DNA of 39,905 nucleotides from Cyanophora paradoxa (GCA_004431415.1 QPMI01000548.1:1-39905), one strand, 5' to 3'. Shown: positions 8,212 to 17,841, counted from the stretch's first letter. The notes: generated by a model from the sequence alone, not told the origin. Numbers and translations are program-made.

Positions 8212-9407
8212 TTAGCGTCCGCCGCTGCCGCTGCCGCTGCCGCTGCCGCTGCCGCCGCCGCTGCCGCTGCCGCCGCCGCTGCCGCCGCCGCCGAGGAGGG
8301 CGTTTGCCGCTTGCTCGTACATTGCCGCCTTGCGCGCGCTGGTCTCGCGGAGGAGGGTGGCCTGCGCGGTCTCGGTGCCCTTCACGAGAGCCTGGAAGGC
8401 GGTTTGAATCGTGGTCTGGCTGCGCTCACCGGTGCCTGCCATTCCGGCGACGGTTCCCAGGCCCCGCAGCCCCGCAATCGAGCCTAACGTTGCGGTATCC
8501 GCATAGGGTCGGCTTCCTACGGCCGGATTCACGACGGCCGGCAGCAGGTTCTGGTCCGCGTACGGCGTCGCCGTCGCCAGCGCGGGCCCGCGCGTGCCGA
8601 CCTGATCCATGAGCATCGCCCCGAACGGGTTGCCCCGGCTGAAGTCCACGTCGTTGCGCCCGTAGGGCTTGTTGACGGCGCTGCTGATGTTGGCCGTCTG
8701 CGCGTTGAACATGGGCGAGAGGTCGGGGGTGTAGCCCGCGCGCAGCCCCTGGGGGTTCTCCGTCGTCTGCCCGTAGCGGCCGGCCGGCCCGAGCAGGTTC
8801 TCCTTCTCGATCTCTTCCATCGTCTTGATCCAGCCGCGCTCGCGCGCCCACTTCATGACGAGATCATCGTAGTTCATCGGGAAGAAAACCTTCTGGTACT
8901 TGTCGAAGCGCTGAATTTCGATATCCTGCTCGATCATGTTTGTAATTCGCTCCAGCAGCTCGGGGTAATATTCCTCGAGCATTTTGGCGACGCCCGGCTG
9001 CTTCAGGTCGAAGGCCGTCATCGCCCACTGGTCGAAATCGCGAATCATGATTTCCTTCCGCAGCACGAACGCATTCTCGACGTCCTCCTCGCTGATCTGT
9101 CGGCTGGGGTAGGTGTTCTGCAGCTGCTGTCGGATGCCCATGCGCATCAGCTTCTCCATGGAGGGCGTGTACTTCATCGCGGGCAGGGTCTTCGTATTCC
9201 CCCGCTGAGCCCCAGGCCACGTGCCTGATCCTCGGGCGTGTAGACGTCCGCCTTTGTCCCATCTACGACGGGCACCTCGGGCATGACCGTGCCCGGAAGG
9301 AACTTGTTCACGATGCCGTCCATGTCGGCCTTCAGGTCGTTCTTCAGCGACTGGCGCTGCTTCTTAGAGCCCTCCCCAATGTCCATCATAGAGTGGCCCT
9401 TCGTCAT
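8212..9407 (-). CDS. large virion-type protein with Gly-Ser tail, about 398 aa (one -1 shift)
   Basis: ATG 9407, preceded by AAATTTTCCCACTGG (minus, 9426-9440). Begins MTKGHSMMDIGEGSKKQRQ. One base is missing in the C run near 9202, linking LGLSGG to NTKTLPAMKYTPSMEKLM. The middle has a helical DFDQWAMTAFDL ... YYPELLERITNMIEQDIEIQ ... FDKYQKVFFPMNYDDLVMKW pattern that recalls a protein shared by several small and large eukaryotic DNA viruses, but I cannot name the family. The C-terminus is a (Gly-Ser)n tail encoded by a GCCGCT-type hexamer repeat (8218-8295). It adjoins the capsid gene, which suggests a structural role. Confidence 0.6.
8218..8295. repeat. hexanucleotide-type repeat coding Gly-Ser tail
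   Basis: Runs of GCCGCTGCC and GCCGCC units. On the minus strand they encode the alternating Gly/Ser C-terminus of the adjoining gene; length variation here would keep the frame. Confidence 0.75.
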
Positions 9408-9486
9408 CGTGCCTCGGTTAGGATCCCAGTGGGAAAATTTATTGGTTCACATCGGCCTACCAAGCACACCCTGGCTAACAAGCAAT

Positions 9487-10875
9487 CTAATGGAAGCGGC
9501 GGTAGGCGCCGCCGTTGGTGAAGGTGATCTCGTTGTAGTAGCGGCAGTAGATGTCGGCCACGGGCAGGTTGGGTGCCGTGTAGGTCTTGAGCGTGGTGAG
9601 CGTGAGCTCGATGGTCTTGAAGGCGCCCATGTCGAGGCCGCCGAACATCTTGGTGTTGTCCGCCACGTCCGTGCCGAAGGGGAGCGAGTAGATGAACTCC
9701 GTCCCGAACTGGCCCACGTTGCGGGGCTGGATATCGCTGCTGTGGGCGTCGTGGGCCGCAAGGGTCACGTTCCCCGTGGTCCCCGGCACGTTATCGTGCC
9801 CCGACCACGGGTGCGGGTGCAGCGCGTCGGCCACGTCGGCGGCCGCCGTCCCGTCCATCGAGGTCACGCCCCGCAGCAGCTCGAGGTGCTTGCGCGTGGG
9901 GGCGTGCGTGTGCTCCTTGTGCGCGATGGCCGTGCGCAAAAAGTGCGCATCGTGGTTCGAGCTGTCGACCACCTTGATGTTGTCGCACTTCAGCTCGATC
10001 TTGTCGAGCGGGCGGAAGCGCCAGAAGTGCTCGCCGTTGTCGGTGTGCGGCTTGTCGCGCACCACCACGATCAGCTCGTAGCAGATCCCCGTGAAGGGCA
10101 GGCGGATGGCGGCGCCCGACGTGAACTGGACGTGGTAGTGCTGCACGTACTTGCCGGCCCACGTGAACGAGTTCGGGTGCAGCGCCAGCTCGCGCGAGTC
10201 GATGTGCACGTAGCGCAGGATGAGCTTGGTGTCCAGGCTGACGCTGCTCGTCAGGCTGGTGTTCGTGTGCAGGCCGCCGTCCACGAAGGAGGCCGTCACC
10301 TCCTTCTGCGACGCAAAGGTGATCTGCAGCTTCATCTCGTTGCCGGTCCCGCGGATCTTGTGGAGGGGCACGGCGAACTTTCGACCGAAGCCCGTCGCGA
10401 TGCGGATCGGCACGTACAGCGTGTTCGGGGCCTTGCCCCGGCGGCGCAGCGGCTGGTGCGCCCAGAGGTTGTTCACCATGTCGACGTGCTCGGTGACGGA
10501 CTTGTCGTCCTCGAACTCGCCGTAGATGGCGTCGTGGTGGCCGTCGTACTCGTGGATCAGCTGCGTGCCCACGAAGATCTTCACCTTCTTGAGCAGCACG
10601 TAGCCGGCCTTCGGGATGTAGAAGTGGTCGGCGTTCGTCAGCGCCGGCAGCGTCACCCGGAGCCAGGCGTCGTTGAACATCGGCGCCGAGTGCGGGATGA
10701 CGATGTCGACGGTCTGGCCGAAGGTGACGCCCGACTGCACGGGGCTCACCTCGAGCACCTCGTCCACGAACGGCATCGCCGTGTCGAAGGTCTCGTGCAC
10801 GTGCACCGACGCGTCGGAGCTGCGCAGCGAGTGGTGCAGGGCGGTCGTGGGGGTGGAGATGAGCGCGGAAGCCAT
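9487..10875 (-). CDS. MCP: major capsid protein, double jelly roll type, 462 aa
   Basis: Intact frame of typical nucleocytovirus capsid length. Around residues 66-77 it has MFNDAWLRVTLP and at 94-107 LLKKVKIFVGTQLI followed by HEYDGHHDAIYGEF, matching the first jelly roll of this capsid family (strand pair plus the 'IGGQ.I' type turn). Later blocks VPLHKIRGTGNEMKLQITF and NSFTWAGKYVQHYHVQFTSG fit the strands and loops of the second half. Three copies per hexamer would build an icosahedral shell. The promoter is AAATTTTCTCAACG (minus, 10893-10906). Together with the packaging ATPase and VLTF3 it defines the element as a nucleocytovirus relative. Confidence 0.92.
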   Translation of the reverse strand: MASALISTPTTALHHSLRSSDASVHVHETFDTAMPFVDEVLEVSPVQSGVTFGQTVDIVIPHSAPMFNDAWLRVTLPALTNADHFYIPKAGYVLLKKVKIFVGTQLIHEYDGHHDAIYGEFEDDKSVTEHVDMVNNLWAHQPLRRRGKAPNTLYVPIRIATGFGRKFAVPLHKIRGTGNEMKLQITFASQKEVTASFVDGGLHTNTSLTSSVSLDTKLILRYVHIDSRELALHPNSFTWAGKYVQHYHVQFTSGAAIRLPFTGICYELIVVVRDKPHTDNGEHFWRFRPLDKIELKCDNIKVVDSSNHDAHFLRTAIAHKEHTHAPTRKHLELLRGVTSMDGTAAADVADALHPHPWSGHDNVPGTTGNVTLAAHDAHSSDIQPRNVGQFGTEFIYSLPFGTDVADNTKMFGGLDMGAFKTIELTLTTLKTYTAPNLPVADIYCRYYNEITFTNGGAYRRFH

Positions 10876-10917
10876 GGTGGTTTAGGGATGCGTTGAGAAA
10901 ATTTTTTGGGTGGACGC

Positions 10918-12889
10918 CTACGTTATTAGAGGGCGCGGCCCCCGTCGCGCCAGGTCCGCGTCGTACGCCTTCTTGCGGAGTGCGTCCGTGATCGCAGACC
11001 AGTCGCGTGTGCCGTTAAGATAACCCAGGGCAAGTCCTTGGCCCAACATGAAGTAACGCTCTGGATCCAAGTTCATGAGTTGCTGGGCCCGCTCCTCTAC
11101 GCGCCGCACACGCTCCATAAAGGGGCCCTTTGCCGCAGATCCGAGCGGGTCCGCTTCTCGCTCAGCTTCGAAGAATTTCACGACATCCCCGCCCAGGTCC
11201 GAAATATCACGGTGCTGCTCTGCTATCCGTGCCTGTGCCTTGTTGACTCCAGCTGCCTGGGCTTGGGCTATCGATGCCAGTTGGTTGTAATCGATTTCTT
11301 CTGCAAGGTATTTCGCAACGGCGGCGTCCCCTGCAGCGCGCGCGATTTCGGGCGATACGCTCACAAGGAATCCCTCCCGGCGAGCCCGATTGGCCGCGCG
11401 CTCCGCTTCCGCCTCCTCGTCCATGGGATCGTCTGGACTGGCTGGATTGCCTGGAGCACCGGAGCGAATTTTCTTCAGCAGCCCCGCACGGCGAGCTTCT
11501 GTCGCCTCTTTCACCTTCTTGGCGGCCAGTTCAAGCGCATCGTTTAAGTCCATCGTCGTATACCCGGGTCTCCGCCCCGTATCCTTGTACGCGGCCCTGC
11601 GCTTGTCCATGGCTTCCATCTCGCGCGGGACGAGGGGGCGATTTCTATCCCCGCGTTTGCGAGTTGAGCCTGGACGGCGACGGGCACCCGCTCGAGCACG
11701 GCCCTTGCCGCCGCAACGGCCACCGCCTCGGCCGCCACCACCTCTGGCGGGCGCGAGGGCCCCGCCTGTGGCTCGGGCGGCGGCGGGGTGGCGGCGGGGC
11801 GGCGGCGGGGGCTGCTGCTCCGCTGGGGCGCCGACGGCCGGGCCACCGTGTCCGGGGGCTGCGAGGGCCGGGCTGCGGCTGCAGCGGTGGCGTCTTCGGC
11901 CCGGGGGGCGGAGGCGGCGGAGGCGGAGGCCCCGGAGGCGGGGCCCCCCCTTCGTTGTCGGAGTCTGACTCGATCATTTCGTCTCTGGGTTCCTTGGATG
12001 GCAGGGCCTTCTGAATGAGGGCCTCGCGCGCGCCCTTGCCCGCCTTGATTGCTCTGCCCATGGCCGCCTCCGGGAAACTGGCCTCGATGGCCTCGTTGTC
12101 CCCGTCCGTGATGCGCACCTTCTGCTCGCGGCGGGCCTTGATGTACTGTTCCTTGTCCATCCGCTTCTTCGCCCGCCTTTTCTCCCTGGGTACGTCGCGC
12201 TGGCGGCTCTCGTCCGGCCCCGGCCCCTCGCTGTCCGAGCTCGAGGGCGGCTCGGCCTGGGCGAAGGGCTGGCGCGTGTTGCGGTTCGTCCAGTCGGGGT
12301 CGTACTTCCCTCCGATCAGCTCCTCGGGCTTCTTGTTCTCGCGCGCGTAGATGCTCGTGGGCTTGAACTCCTCGCCGTTGATGATGTACTTGTAGTAGTA
12401 GTACGCGTCCTCGAGGTTCATCGGGCCCAGCGTCTCGAGGCGCTTCTTGCGCTTCAGGAATTCGGTGATCTGATCCTCCTTCGACTTGCAGAACTCCCGC
12501 ACGCCCGGCAGCACCGTCAGGTTCTTGCCGTCCACGTCGCAGGCGCCCGCTCCCTTGGCCTTCAGGTTCGCGGTGAAGGCCGACTGGCCCATCAGCCAGG
12601 CGCGGAAGCCCTCCTCGTACTCCTCGTCGAGGCTCGACTCCATCTGCTGGAACTTGTTGATGTAGTACGCGTTGGCGATGGCCTGCGCCTCCACCTCGGC
12701 GAGCTTGTCCGATTGATCGCGCTCCTCGAACCGAATTTCCGGCGTGGCCCTCGCCAGCGCCGTCTTCATCAGCTGCTGAAAGTGCGCGTACTTGTCGCTC
12801 TCGAAGGGCGTGATGTGCGAGTCCCCGCCCCCCGGGATCGCGAGCACGTTGCGCGGCGCGAAACGCGAGGCGAGCCCCCTCATTTGCAC
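10918..12889 (-). CDS. large structural-type protein, about 657 aa (two -1 shifts)
   Basis: Starts at ATG 12889 inside the ATGA overlap with the gene upstream. Three frames join: MQMRGLASRFAPRNVLAIPG through NLEDAYYYYKYIINGEEFK and an acidic, then Pro-rich hinge (about 11760-11960); a second frame VVAAEAVAVAAARAVLERVP; and after a missing base near 11640 a third, EMEAMDKRRAAYKDTG, to the TAG at 10918-10920. No promoter core lies before the internal ATG at 11619, so a single gene is more likely than two. The C-terminal part is helical and charged. Size, position next to the capsid gene and lack of enzyme motifs suggest a core or scaffold protein. No family recognised. Confidence 0.6.
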
Positions 12890-13157
12890 TTCTTAGGAGC
12901 CGGCTTTGAAATTTTATCGGTCTTGGCCTTGTCTTCCTTCCCGTCCTTCTTCTCGGCCCCTTCTTCCCCTGCTTCGTCGGGCGCATCGCCACGAATATTT
13001 CGCCGGGCGAGACGTCCTCGTACAGCGGCTTCGGTCCCTTAGGAAATTCGGGCGGGCCCTTCAGCTTCTCCTTCGCCTCCTTCACCTCCGCCTTGGTGGG
13101 CCGCTCCTGCCCGTTCGTGGGCGCCTTTTTCGCGGGCTTCTTCTGCGCCTCCGGCAT
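12886..13157 (-). CDS. lysine-rich basic protein, about 90 aa (one -1 shift)
   Basis: ATG 13157 follows ATATTTTTCTGG (minus, 13170-13181). Begins MPEAQKKPAKKAPTNGQE; about one third of residues are Lys, with Pro and Glu. A missing base near 12975 links VAMRP to EAGEEGAEKKDGKEDKAK, ending KISKPAPKKCK at a TGA that overlaps the next start (ATGA). The N-terminus resembles histone-tail-like DNA condensing proteins. A DNA-packaging role is plausible but unproven. Confidence 0.6.
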
Positions 13158-13159
13158 GT

Positions 13160-13497
13160 TTACCCATCACCAGAAAAATATGGGTTGGCGCCCCCGTACG
13201 TCTCGGGAACTGCCTCTCCCACCTGCGCTCGGCCGCGTCCCTCTGGTCGGCGAAGCTACGGTAGGCCGCGGCCCTCTGCCCCATCACGATTTGCCAGAGC
13301 CGTGCACGGACCTCGTCCTGCAGTCTGTACACCCAATCGCGAATGTTCTCGACGATATCCGTCGGCAGCGTGGCCAACCCCGCCTTGATCTCGGGTACAT
13401 CCGTGGGATCCTCTTCGAGCGTAAGCTTCTGCATGCGAGCGCGCAGCATCTCAATTTGCGTATCGATTGGGGCCCAATAAGGGATAGATCGAGACAT
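13160..13497 (-). CDS. unknown protein, about 112 aa (one -1 shift)
   Basis: ATG 13497 follows TAATTTCTCAGTG (minus, 13513-13525). Begins MSRSIPYWAPIDTQIEMLRA; the middle is helical (VENIRDWVYRLQDEVRARLW). One missing base after RRWERQ leads to the end ETYGGANPYFSGDG and TAA at 13160-13162, three bases before the next ATG; without the shift the frame would overrun that gene. The NPYF segment also contains the next promoter core. Function unknown. Confidence 0.55.
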
Positions 13498-13509
13498 CGG
13501 GGTACGGGG

Positions 13510-13771
13510 TCACTGAGAAATTACACTGGGTCGGAAGAGGAGGTACCCCACCAGGATCCCCGCTATAATCCAGAGGGGCGACCAGTCGCGCTCCGCCGGC
13601 GCGCCCCCGGCGTCACCATCAGCTGCCCCGCCCGGGCCTGCGCAGGCCGTGCGTGCGGTGGTCCGCCCAGTGCGGGCGCGGGAACTGCTCCTGCGGCATG
13701 CGCTCGGGGTAGATGCCGTCGAATCGGTTCTGCATTTGGTACATGTCCCTATCGAACAGCAGGGAGGCCAT
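13510..13771 (-). CDS. tail-anchored membrane protein, about 87 aa (two -1 shifts)
   Basis: ATG 13771, preceded by GTATTTCTAAGTCC (minus, 13788-13801). Starts MASLLFDRDMYQMQNRFDGI, continues through a Pro/Arg-rich part, and after the shifts near 13640-13660 reads GDAGGAPAERDWSPLW into a transmembrane helix (IIAGILVGYLLF), stopping at the TGA 13510-13512. The last codons overlap the promoter core of the next gene. Probably a virion membrane protein. Confidence 0.5.
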
Positions 13772-13791
13772 TTCTCAATTTGGGGAGGGAC

Positions 13792-14287
13792 TTAGAAATA
13801 CTGCCCGTGAGCTCCCTGTCGCGGATCCTGCGAAAATCCGCGAAGAGCCCGCGCGCGCAGCGCCTGCAGACGAGGCGGGCCCGCCCGCCCACGCGCGCCA
13901 CCGAGATCTCGTGGCCGAACTGCAGGTGGCCCGGGAAGCAGGTGGGGGGTAGTCGCAGACGAAGCAGTGGCAGGGGCAGTTGCGCCGCCGAATCACTGCT
14001 GAAGAATCGCAGGCTCGCTCGCCGCCTTCCTCGGCGCGCGCTGGCGCTTGGGCTGGGCCTCGAGCGGGCTCGGGTCGCCCTCCGCGGGGGCCGCCTCTAG
14101 GCGCTGCTGCTGCCGAGGGCGCTCGCGGCGAGGGCGTTCGGGCGCTCAGAAAAAGTGCGTAGTAGCGGACGGCGCACCGGGGGCAGCAGACGTAGACGCC
14201 CGCCTTGAGCACCCAGCCGCGCTTGGTCTGGGGCAGGCGGCAGATTTCGCAGCAGAGGGACCTGGGCTTGCGGCACGAGGATCCCAT
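13792..14287 (-). CDS. two-module zinc-binding protein, about 165 aa (two -1 shifts)
   Basis: ATG 14287 follows TGATTTCTAGGCC (minus, 14301-14313). The first module has CCEIC (about residues 12-16) and VCCPRC (about 33-38), a zinc-ribbon spacing. After a Pro/Ala-rich linker the second has CPCHCFVCDYPP, then, past a missing base, CFPGHLQFGHE and LVCRRCARG. The second shift near 13810 gives the ending GQYF at TAA 13792-13794. Two four-cysteine sites suggest nucleic-acid binding or a transcription factor acting with VLTF3; no specific family is recognised. A RING-like fold is an alternative for the second module. Confidence 0.5.
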
Positions 14288-14319
14288 CTGGCGGGCGGGG
14301 CCTAGAAATCACAATGGGA

Positions 14320-14795
14320 TCACAACGGATTGAGCGCGGCGTAGAGGGCGATTAAGTAGGCGTCGCAGAGGTCGTCGAGCTTGCCGTTTCGATCCGCGAT
14401 GTCGGCGAGCTCGGCGGGTACGAGGTCGCGGCACTTGTCCACGGCGCCCCGCTTGCGCTCCTTGTAGCTCGGGTTCGAGATCTTGAAGAAGTGCTTGATG
14501 GCGCGCGGGCTCACGATCCGCGCACGCCCGTACAGCAGGGCGTGGAGCGTGCACTCGATGCAGCGATTGATTCCCGTCCTCTGGCCCTCGATCGCGATCT
14601 GGTCGGGAAGGCCGAAGGCGCTATGGCCGCGAGTAACCTCCACCAGGCGCGCAACCAGGCGGCCACAGCAGCGCGCAGACGGGAAGAGGGCGATCTTCTG
14701 CCAGTCGAGAATCTGGGATTCCTTTGTCTGCGGATCGAATTCGATGAGGCACCATGCGAAATTGATGACCCCACATCCACGCCGAGGATCTTCAT
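14320..14795 (-). CDS. RuvC/A22-like Holliday junction resolvase, about 158 aa (one -1 shift)
   Basis: ATG 14795 after AGATTTTCTTGCG (minus, 14805-14817). Begins MKILGVDVG with the first catalytic Asp of the RNase H-like fold; a missing base in the G run joins it to VINFAWCLIEFD. Further signature parts are IAIEGQ (catalytic Glu), RTGINRCIECTLHALL, VSPRAIKHFF and the C-terminal KLDDLCDAYLIALYA with the last catalytic Asp pair. This is the pattern of poxvirus A22-type resolvases, which cut four-way junctions in replicated concatemers or hairpins before packaging. With HUH Reps and a hairpin origin it would resolve replication intermediates. Confidence 0.87.
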
Positions 14796-14828
14796 CCCAG
14801 GGTCGCAAGAAAATCTGAATGAAGGGGG
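14796..14828. promoter_or_regulatory. bidirectional promoter between the resolvase and the 14829 gene
   Basis: The 33-bp gap between two divergent ATGs holds GCAAGAAAATCTGAATG. Read on minus it is AGATTTTCTTGC, on plus AAAATCTGAATGAAGG. The plus version recurs almost unchanged before the ATPase gene (15031-15051). Confidence 0.7.
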
Positions 14829-15041
14829 ATGGCAGAGGCCTGGGCGGAAAAATTCATCCGGATGGTGCATCGACATTACCGAGATGAGTTCTTCAGCTCA
14901 GACTACAGCCAAAGCGTTCCAGACATTCTGAGCGATTTCGAAAGCTGCATTAGAGAGGGCTGCGCGCTGCTAGGTATCGACTACGAGGACCTGGAGCTAG
15001 GTATCGACTACGAGGACCTGGAGCACCCTCGAAAAATCTGA
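14829..15041 (+). CDS. small acidic protein with a 9-aa duplication, 70 aa
   Basis: Intact from ATG 14829. MAEAWAEKFIRMVHRHYRD is followed by an acidic helical part and a perfect 27-bp tandem duplication (14969-14995 and 14996-15022) that repeats the residues LGIDYEDLE. It lies between the resolvase and ATPase genes with a promoter of the same AAATCTGAATG type on each side. Function unknown; a small acidic partner of a DNA-processing protein is one guess. Confidence 0.6.
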   Translation: MAEAWAEKFIRMVHRHYRDEFFSSDYSQSVPDILSDFESCIREGCALLGIDYEDLELGIDYEDLEHPRKI

Positions 15042-15055
15042 ATGAAGGGGGTAAA

Positions 15056-16125
15056 ATGGCCAAGGACCCCAAGAAGCCGAAGAAGCCGAAGGCGGCCAAG
15101 CCCCAGCCCGCCCAGCCCGCAGGCGCAGCGCCCGCGGCCCCCGCCCCGCCGGCCAGGCCACCGGCACGGGCTCGGGCACGGCCCCCGCCGCCGGCGCCAG
15201 CTGCGCCATGGGCATGACAGAGGACGGCCAGCAGCTCACGCCCGAGCAGGTCAACGCCTTCCTCGACAACTCGAAGACGGGAGGCATCGAGCGCATGGCC
15301 TGCCTGCCCGAGCTCAAGTGGTTCGACGTGAACACCGTCAAGTCCGACGCCACGGTCGTCTGCGTCGGCAAGCGGCGCACGGGCAAGTCCTTCTTCCTCC
15401 GCGATCTCATGTTCAACCTCTCCGGCACCTTCCCGGGGGGTATCGTGATCAGCCAGACCGATCGCCTGAACGGCTACTGGAAGCAGTACATCCCGCAGCG
15501 CTTCATCTGGCCCAAGTACAACCCGGGCGTGCTCTTCCATTTATTCAGGAGGCAGCAGGCGATCATGCAGCACAACAAGTCCGAAGACGTGCTCGCGGGA
15601 AAGGAGGATCCCGTCGACCCGCGATTTTTCGTGCTGCTCGACGACGTGATTTCCGACGCTCGGCTGCGGTACGACGAGGCCCTCAACGAGCTCTTCGTGG
15701 CGGGGCGCCACTACAAAATCATGACCCTTATCACGACGCAGTATGCCAAGGGCATCAATCCCGTCCTGCGCTCCAATACTGATCTGGCTGTCATTTTCAA
15801 GTGCTCGCAGGCGATGCAGCGCGAGGCCCTCGCAAAGGAGTGGGGCGACATCATCTCCCAGCGCGCCTTCTACTACCTGCTCGATAAGTACACGCAGGAT
15901 AACCACTGCCTTATCATCGATTCTTCCAACAACTCTACGAACCCTCTGGACGTTTTGTACGTCTACAAGGCCGAGGAGCCGCCCCCCTTCCGCATCGGAT
16001 CCAAGGAGTACTGGGAGGGCGAAACCGTCAACGGAGAAAATCTCGTGGGTCCGGACGACGGCACGGTGGACAAGACGCTCCTCGGCATGATAGATAATTT
16101 CAGGAAGCACCGCGGCCTCGCCTGA
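15056..16125 (+). CDS. A32-type DNA packaging ATPase (FtsK/HerA superfamily), about 356 aa (one -1 shift)
   Basis: Starts at ATG 15056, after GAAAAATCTGAATG (15031-15044). The N-terminal Lys/Pro/Ala-rich tail (MAKDPKKPKKPKAAK) slips one base near 15150 into the frame that runs intact to 16125. The domain shows LKWFDVNTVKSDATVVCVG, Walker A GKRRTGKS (15367-15390), GGIVISQTDRLNGYW, Walker B FFVLLDDVISD (about 15625-15657), the RHYKIMTLITTQYAKGI sensor segment and LRSNTDLAVIF. These are signatures of the nucleocytovirus genome-packaging ATPase, which drives DNA into preformed capsids. Confidence 0.93.
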
Positions 16126-16151
16126 TTTTTTCTGAGGCTTCGTGCGTAAGC

Positions 16152-16502
16152 ATGTCGCCCAGCGCCCACATCGCCTCCGTCTTCCGCGTCGAGTCCATCG
16201 CTTACGACTGCCTCCTGGAGGCGAGCCTCGACCCCTCCTCGCCCTTTAACGACGGCGAGGTCAGCAGCGCCCTGGAGAGGATCTGCGACGCGCTGGGAAT
16301 TAACTGGGAGCGCCTGACCGCGGAGGCGGCGGACGAGGCCGCGGCCGAGTCGCTGGGCAGTGAGGACACCAGCTCGGAGGAGATGACAGACGAAGAGGGA
16401 GACAGGGTGATTTACGTGCGCGACCCGGACGATTTTGCGACCTCGGAATCGGGCTCGGAGGAGGAGGCAGAGGAGACCGAGGACGAGGACTCCGACGCCT
16501 AG
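16152..16502 (+). CDS. acidic protein, 116 aa
   Basis: Intact; GATTTTTTCTGAGG (16124-16137) overlaps the end of the ATPase gene and precedes ATG 16152. The first half is helical (SIAYDCLLEASLDPSS; SALERICDALGINWERL), the second half strongly acidic (SEEMTDEEGDR; EEEAEETEDEDSDA). Proteins of this type act as chaperones for basic proteins or as activators, but nothing specific is recognised. Confidence 0.65.
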   Translation: MSPSAHIASVFRVESIAYDCLLEASLDPSSPFNDGEVSSALERICDALGINWERLTAEAADEAAAESLGSEDTSSEEMTDEEGDRVIYVRDPDDFATSESGSEEEAEETEDEDSDA

Positions 16503-16537
16503 GCGCGCCCCTTAAAAATTTCCGAGGCGCTAGGAAA

Positions 16538-16882
16538 ATGTCAAAGGTGCTCCTAGGGCTCTCCCAGGCTATCGTGCAGTACGCCCTCGGCCTGGCATCC
16601 GGCTCCCTCATCGACGCCGCCTTCTCCTCGCACGAAGGCGAAAACAGGGCGGGCCACGCAGCCGAGCTCGCCGCGCAAGTCGCCGTCAACGGCCTCTCCC
16701 TCGGCCTGCTCTCGAAATACGTGCTCACCCTCAAGTTCTTCGACGACGACCCCACCGGCGGAATTATGTTCATCCTCGGATTCACACACGGGCAGACGAA
16801 CATGCTAATCAAGGCTACCAGCGCCAGCTTCGGAATCAAGCAGGCGCTCGAGCGGAAGGCCGCCGCGATCACTAAAGAGTAG
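16538..16882 (+). CDS. multi-span membrane protein, 114 aa
   Basis: Intact; TTAAAAATTTCCGAGG (16513-16528) precedes ATG 16538. Hydrophobic segments around AIVQYALGLASGSLI, LSLGLLSKYVLTL and GIMFILGFTHG suggest three membrane passages or an amphipathic membrane protein. The stop at 16880-16882 touches the stop of the convergent VLTF3 gene with no gap. No family recognised. A virion inner-membrane protein is plausible. Confidence 0.65.
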   Translation: MSKVLLGLSQAIVQYALGLASGSLIDAAFSSHEGENRAGHAAELAAQVAVNGLSLGLLSKYVLTLKFFDDDPTGGIMFILGFTHGQTNMLIKATSASFGIKQALERKAAAITKE

Positions 16883-17841
16883 CTAAAGAGTAGGAAAGAA
16901 ATGCCAGTCGTTGTACTCGCAGATCCTGTTCCAAATCGAATCTAACTCCGAGAGTTTCTGCCTGCTCTTGAGCAAGGGGAAAAAGGGGAGGTGCTGGGGC
17001 AAATCCAGCAGCACGAAAATCTGCCTGAAAACGTAATTGTAGTTGAGCATGTTCTTCCTGCCCTGCGACTTGAACATGCTGAAGGGGACCTCCACCAGGG
17101 CGAACATCTCCTGCACCCGGTCCATGTCCTCCGCGCTCATCGGAGGCGGGCGCTCGCCCGTGATGCGCCACTTGATCTGCGCCCAGCGCTCGATGTACTT
17201 CTGCTGCTTCAGAGCCCGGAGAACTTGGCGGATATTGTCTTTGCTCCACTCCTTCCCCGCCATGCGCCTCGCAATAGCTGCCAGCACGTCCTCGGGTACC
17301 GGAGAATCCTCCAGGCAGTGCTGCTTAAGTCGCTCGGAAACGTGGTACTTGCGCAGGTAGTTGCTGTGGAGCTCGCTGACAGCCAGGGGTTGATGGTCCG
17401 GATAATAAAGATCCAGGACCAGACCGCAGCCTTGGCAAACCAGATCCCCATCCAGGTGAACACCAACGAGGGCGGTAGAGCTGCAATTTCCGCAGGGGAC
17501 AGCGGCTTCGCCTTGGGGCCTTGGGTGCGGCGGTTGCGCTTGCGGGGGCGCTCTCCGGCCCCGAGGTAGGAGTTGGCGATGGCGGCGGCGGCGGCGGGTA
17601 CGGTGCCGGAGTGTCGAAGTCTGGGTCCCCTCGTCGTGAAGGATGGCGCCGTAGCGCTGGATCTGCTCGAAGTTTCGGAGGAGGAGATCGATTTCGTTAG
17701 AGTCTGCCATTCCTCTGAGTCCTCGTACTGCAGCTGAGCTATTCCCCTGCAGAACCAACAGGTTGGCTTCTCAGAGGAGAGTGGGTCCCACTTGCAAGTG
17801 AGGAAGCACTTGTTGCAGAAGGCGTTGCTCAGGTGATTCAT
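16883..17841 (-). CDS. VLTF3: VLTF3-like late transcription factor, about 320 aa (probably four -1 shifts)
   Basis: The C-terminal two thirds are intact and diagnostic: a zinc ribbon CGNC ... CQGCG, then SNYLRKYHVSERLKQH, NIRQVLRALKQQKYIERW, ITGERPPPMSAEDMDRVQEM, RKNMLNYNYVFRQIF, LPFFPLLKSRQKLSELDSIW and the end ICEYNDWHFFPTL, which follow the VLTF3 family order closely. The N-terminal part (from ATG 17841) adds a second cysteine pair set, CNKC and CWFC, before a Pro/Arg-rich linker, where the frame slips. VLTF3 proteins direct late viral transcription. Upstream are TCAGGTGA repeats rather than the AATTTTCT core, consistent with expression before the late genes it would activate. Confidence 0.92.

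Noticed and set aside
9283-10896. 537-aa open frame on plus opposite the capsid gene
   Set aside because: Shadow of the GC-rich capsid gene: Val/Arg/His-rich composition, no promoter core, no domain.
11544-13157. 537-aa minus frame spanning several genes
   Set aside because: Only its first and last parts are real (basic protein start and a piece of the large protein); the middle is an antisense-like Arg/Gly-rich shadow of the 12889 frame.
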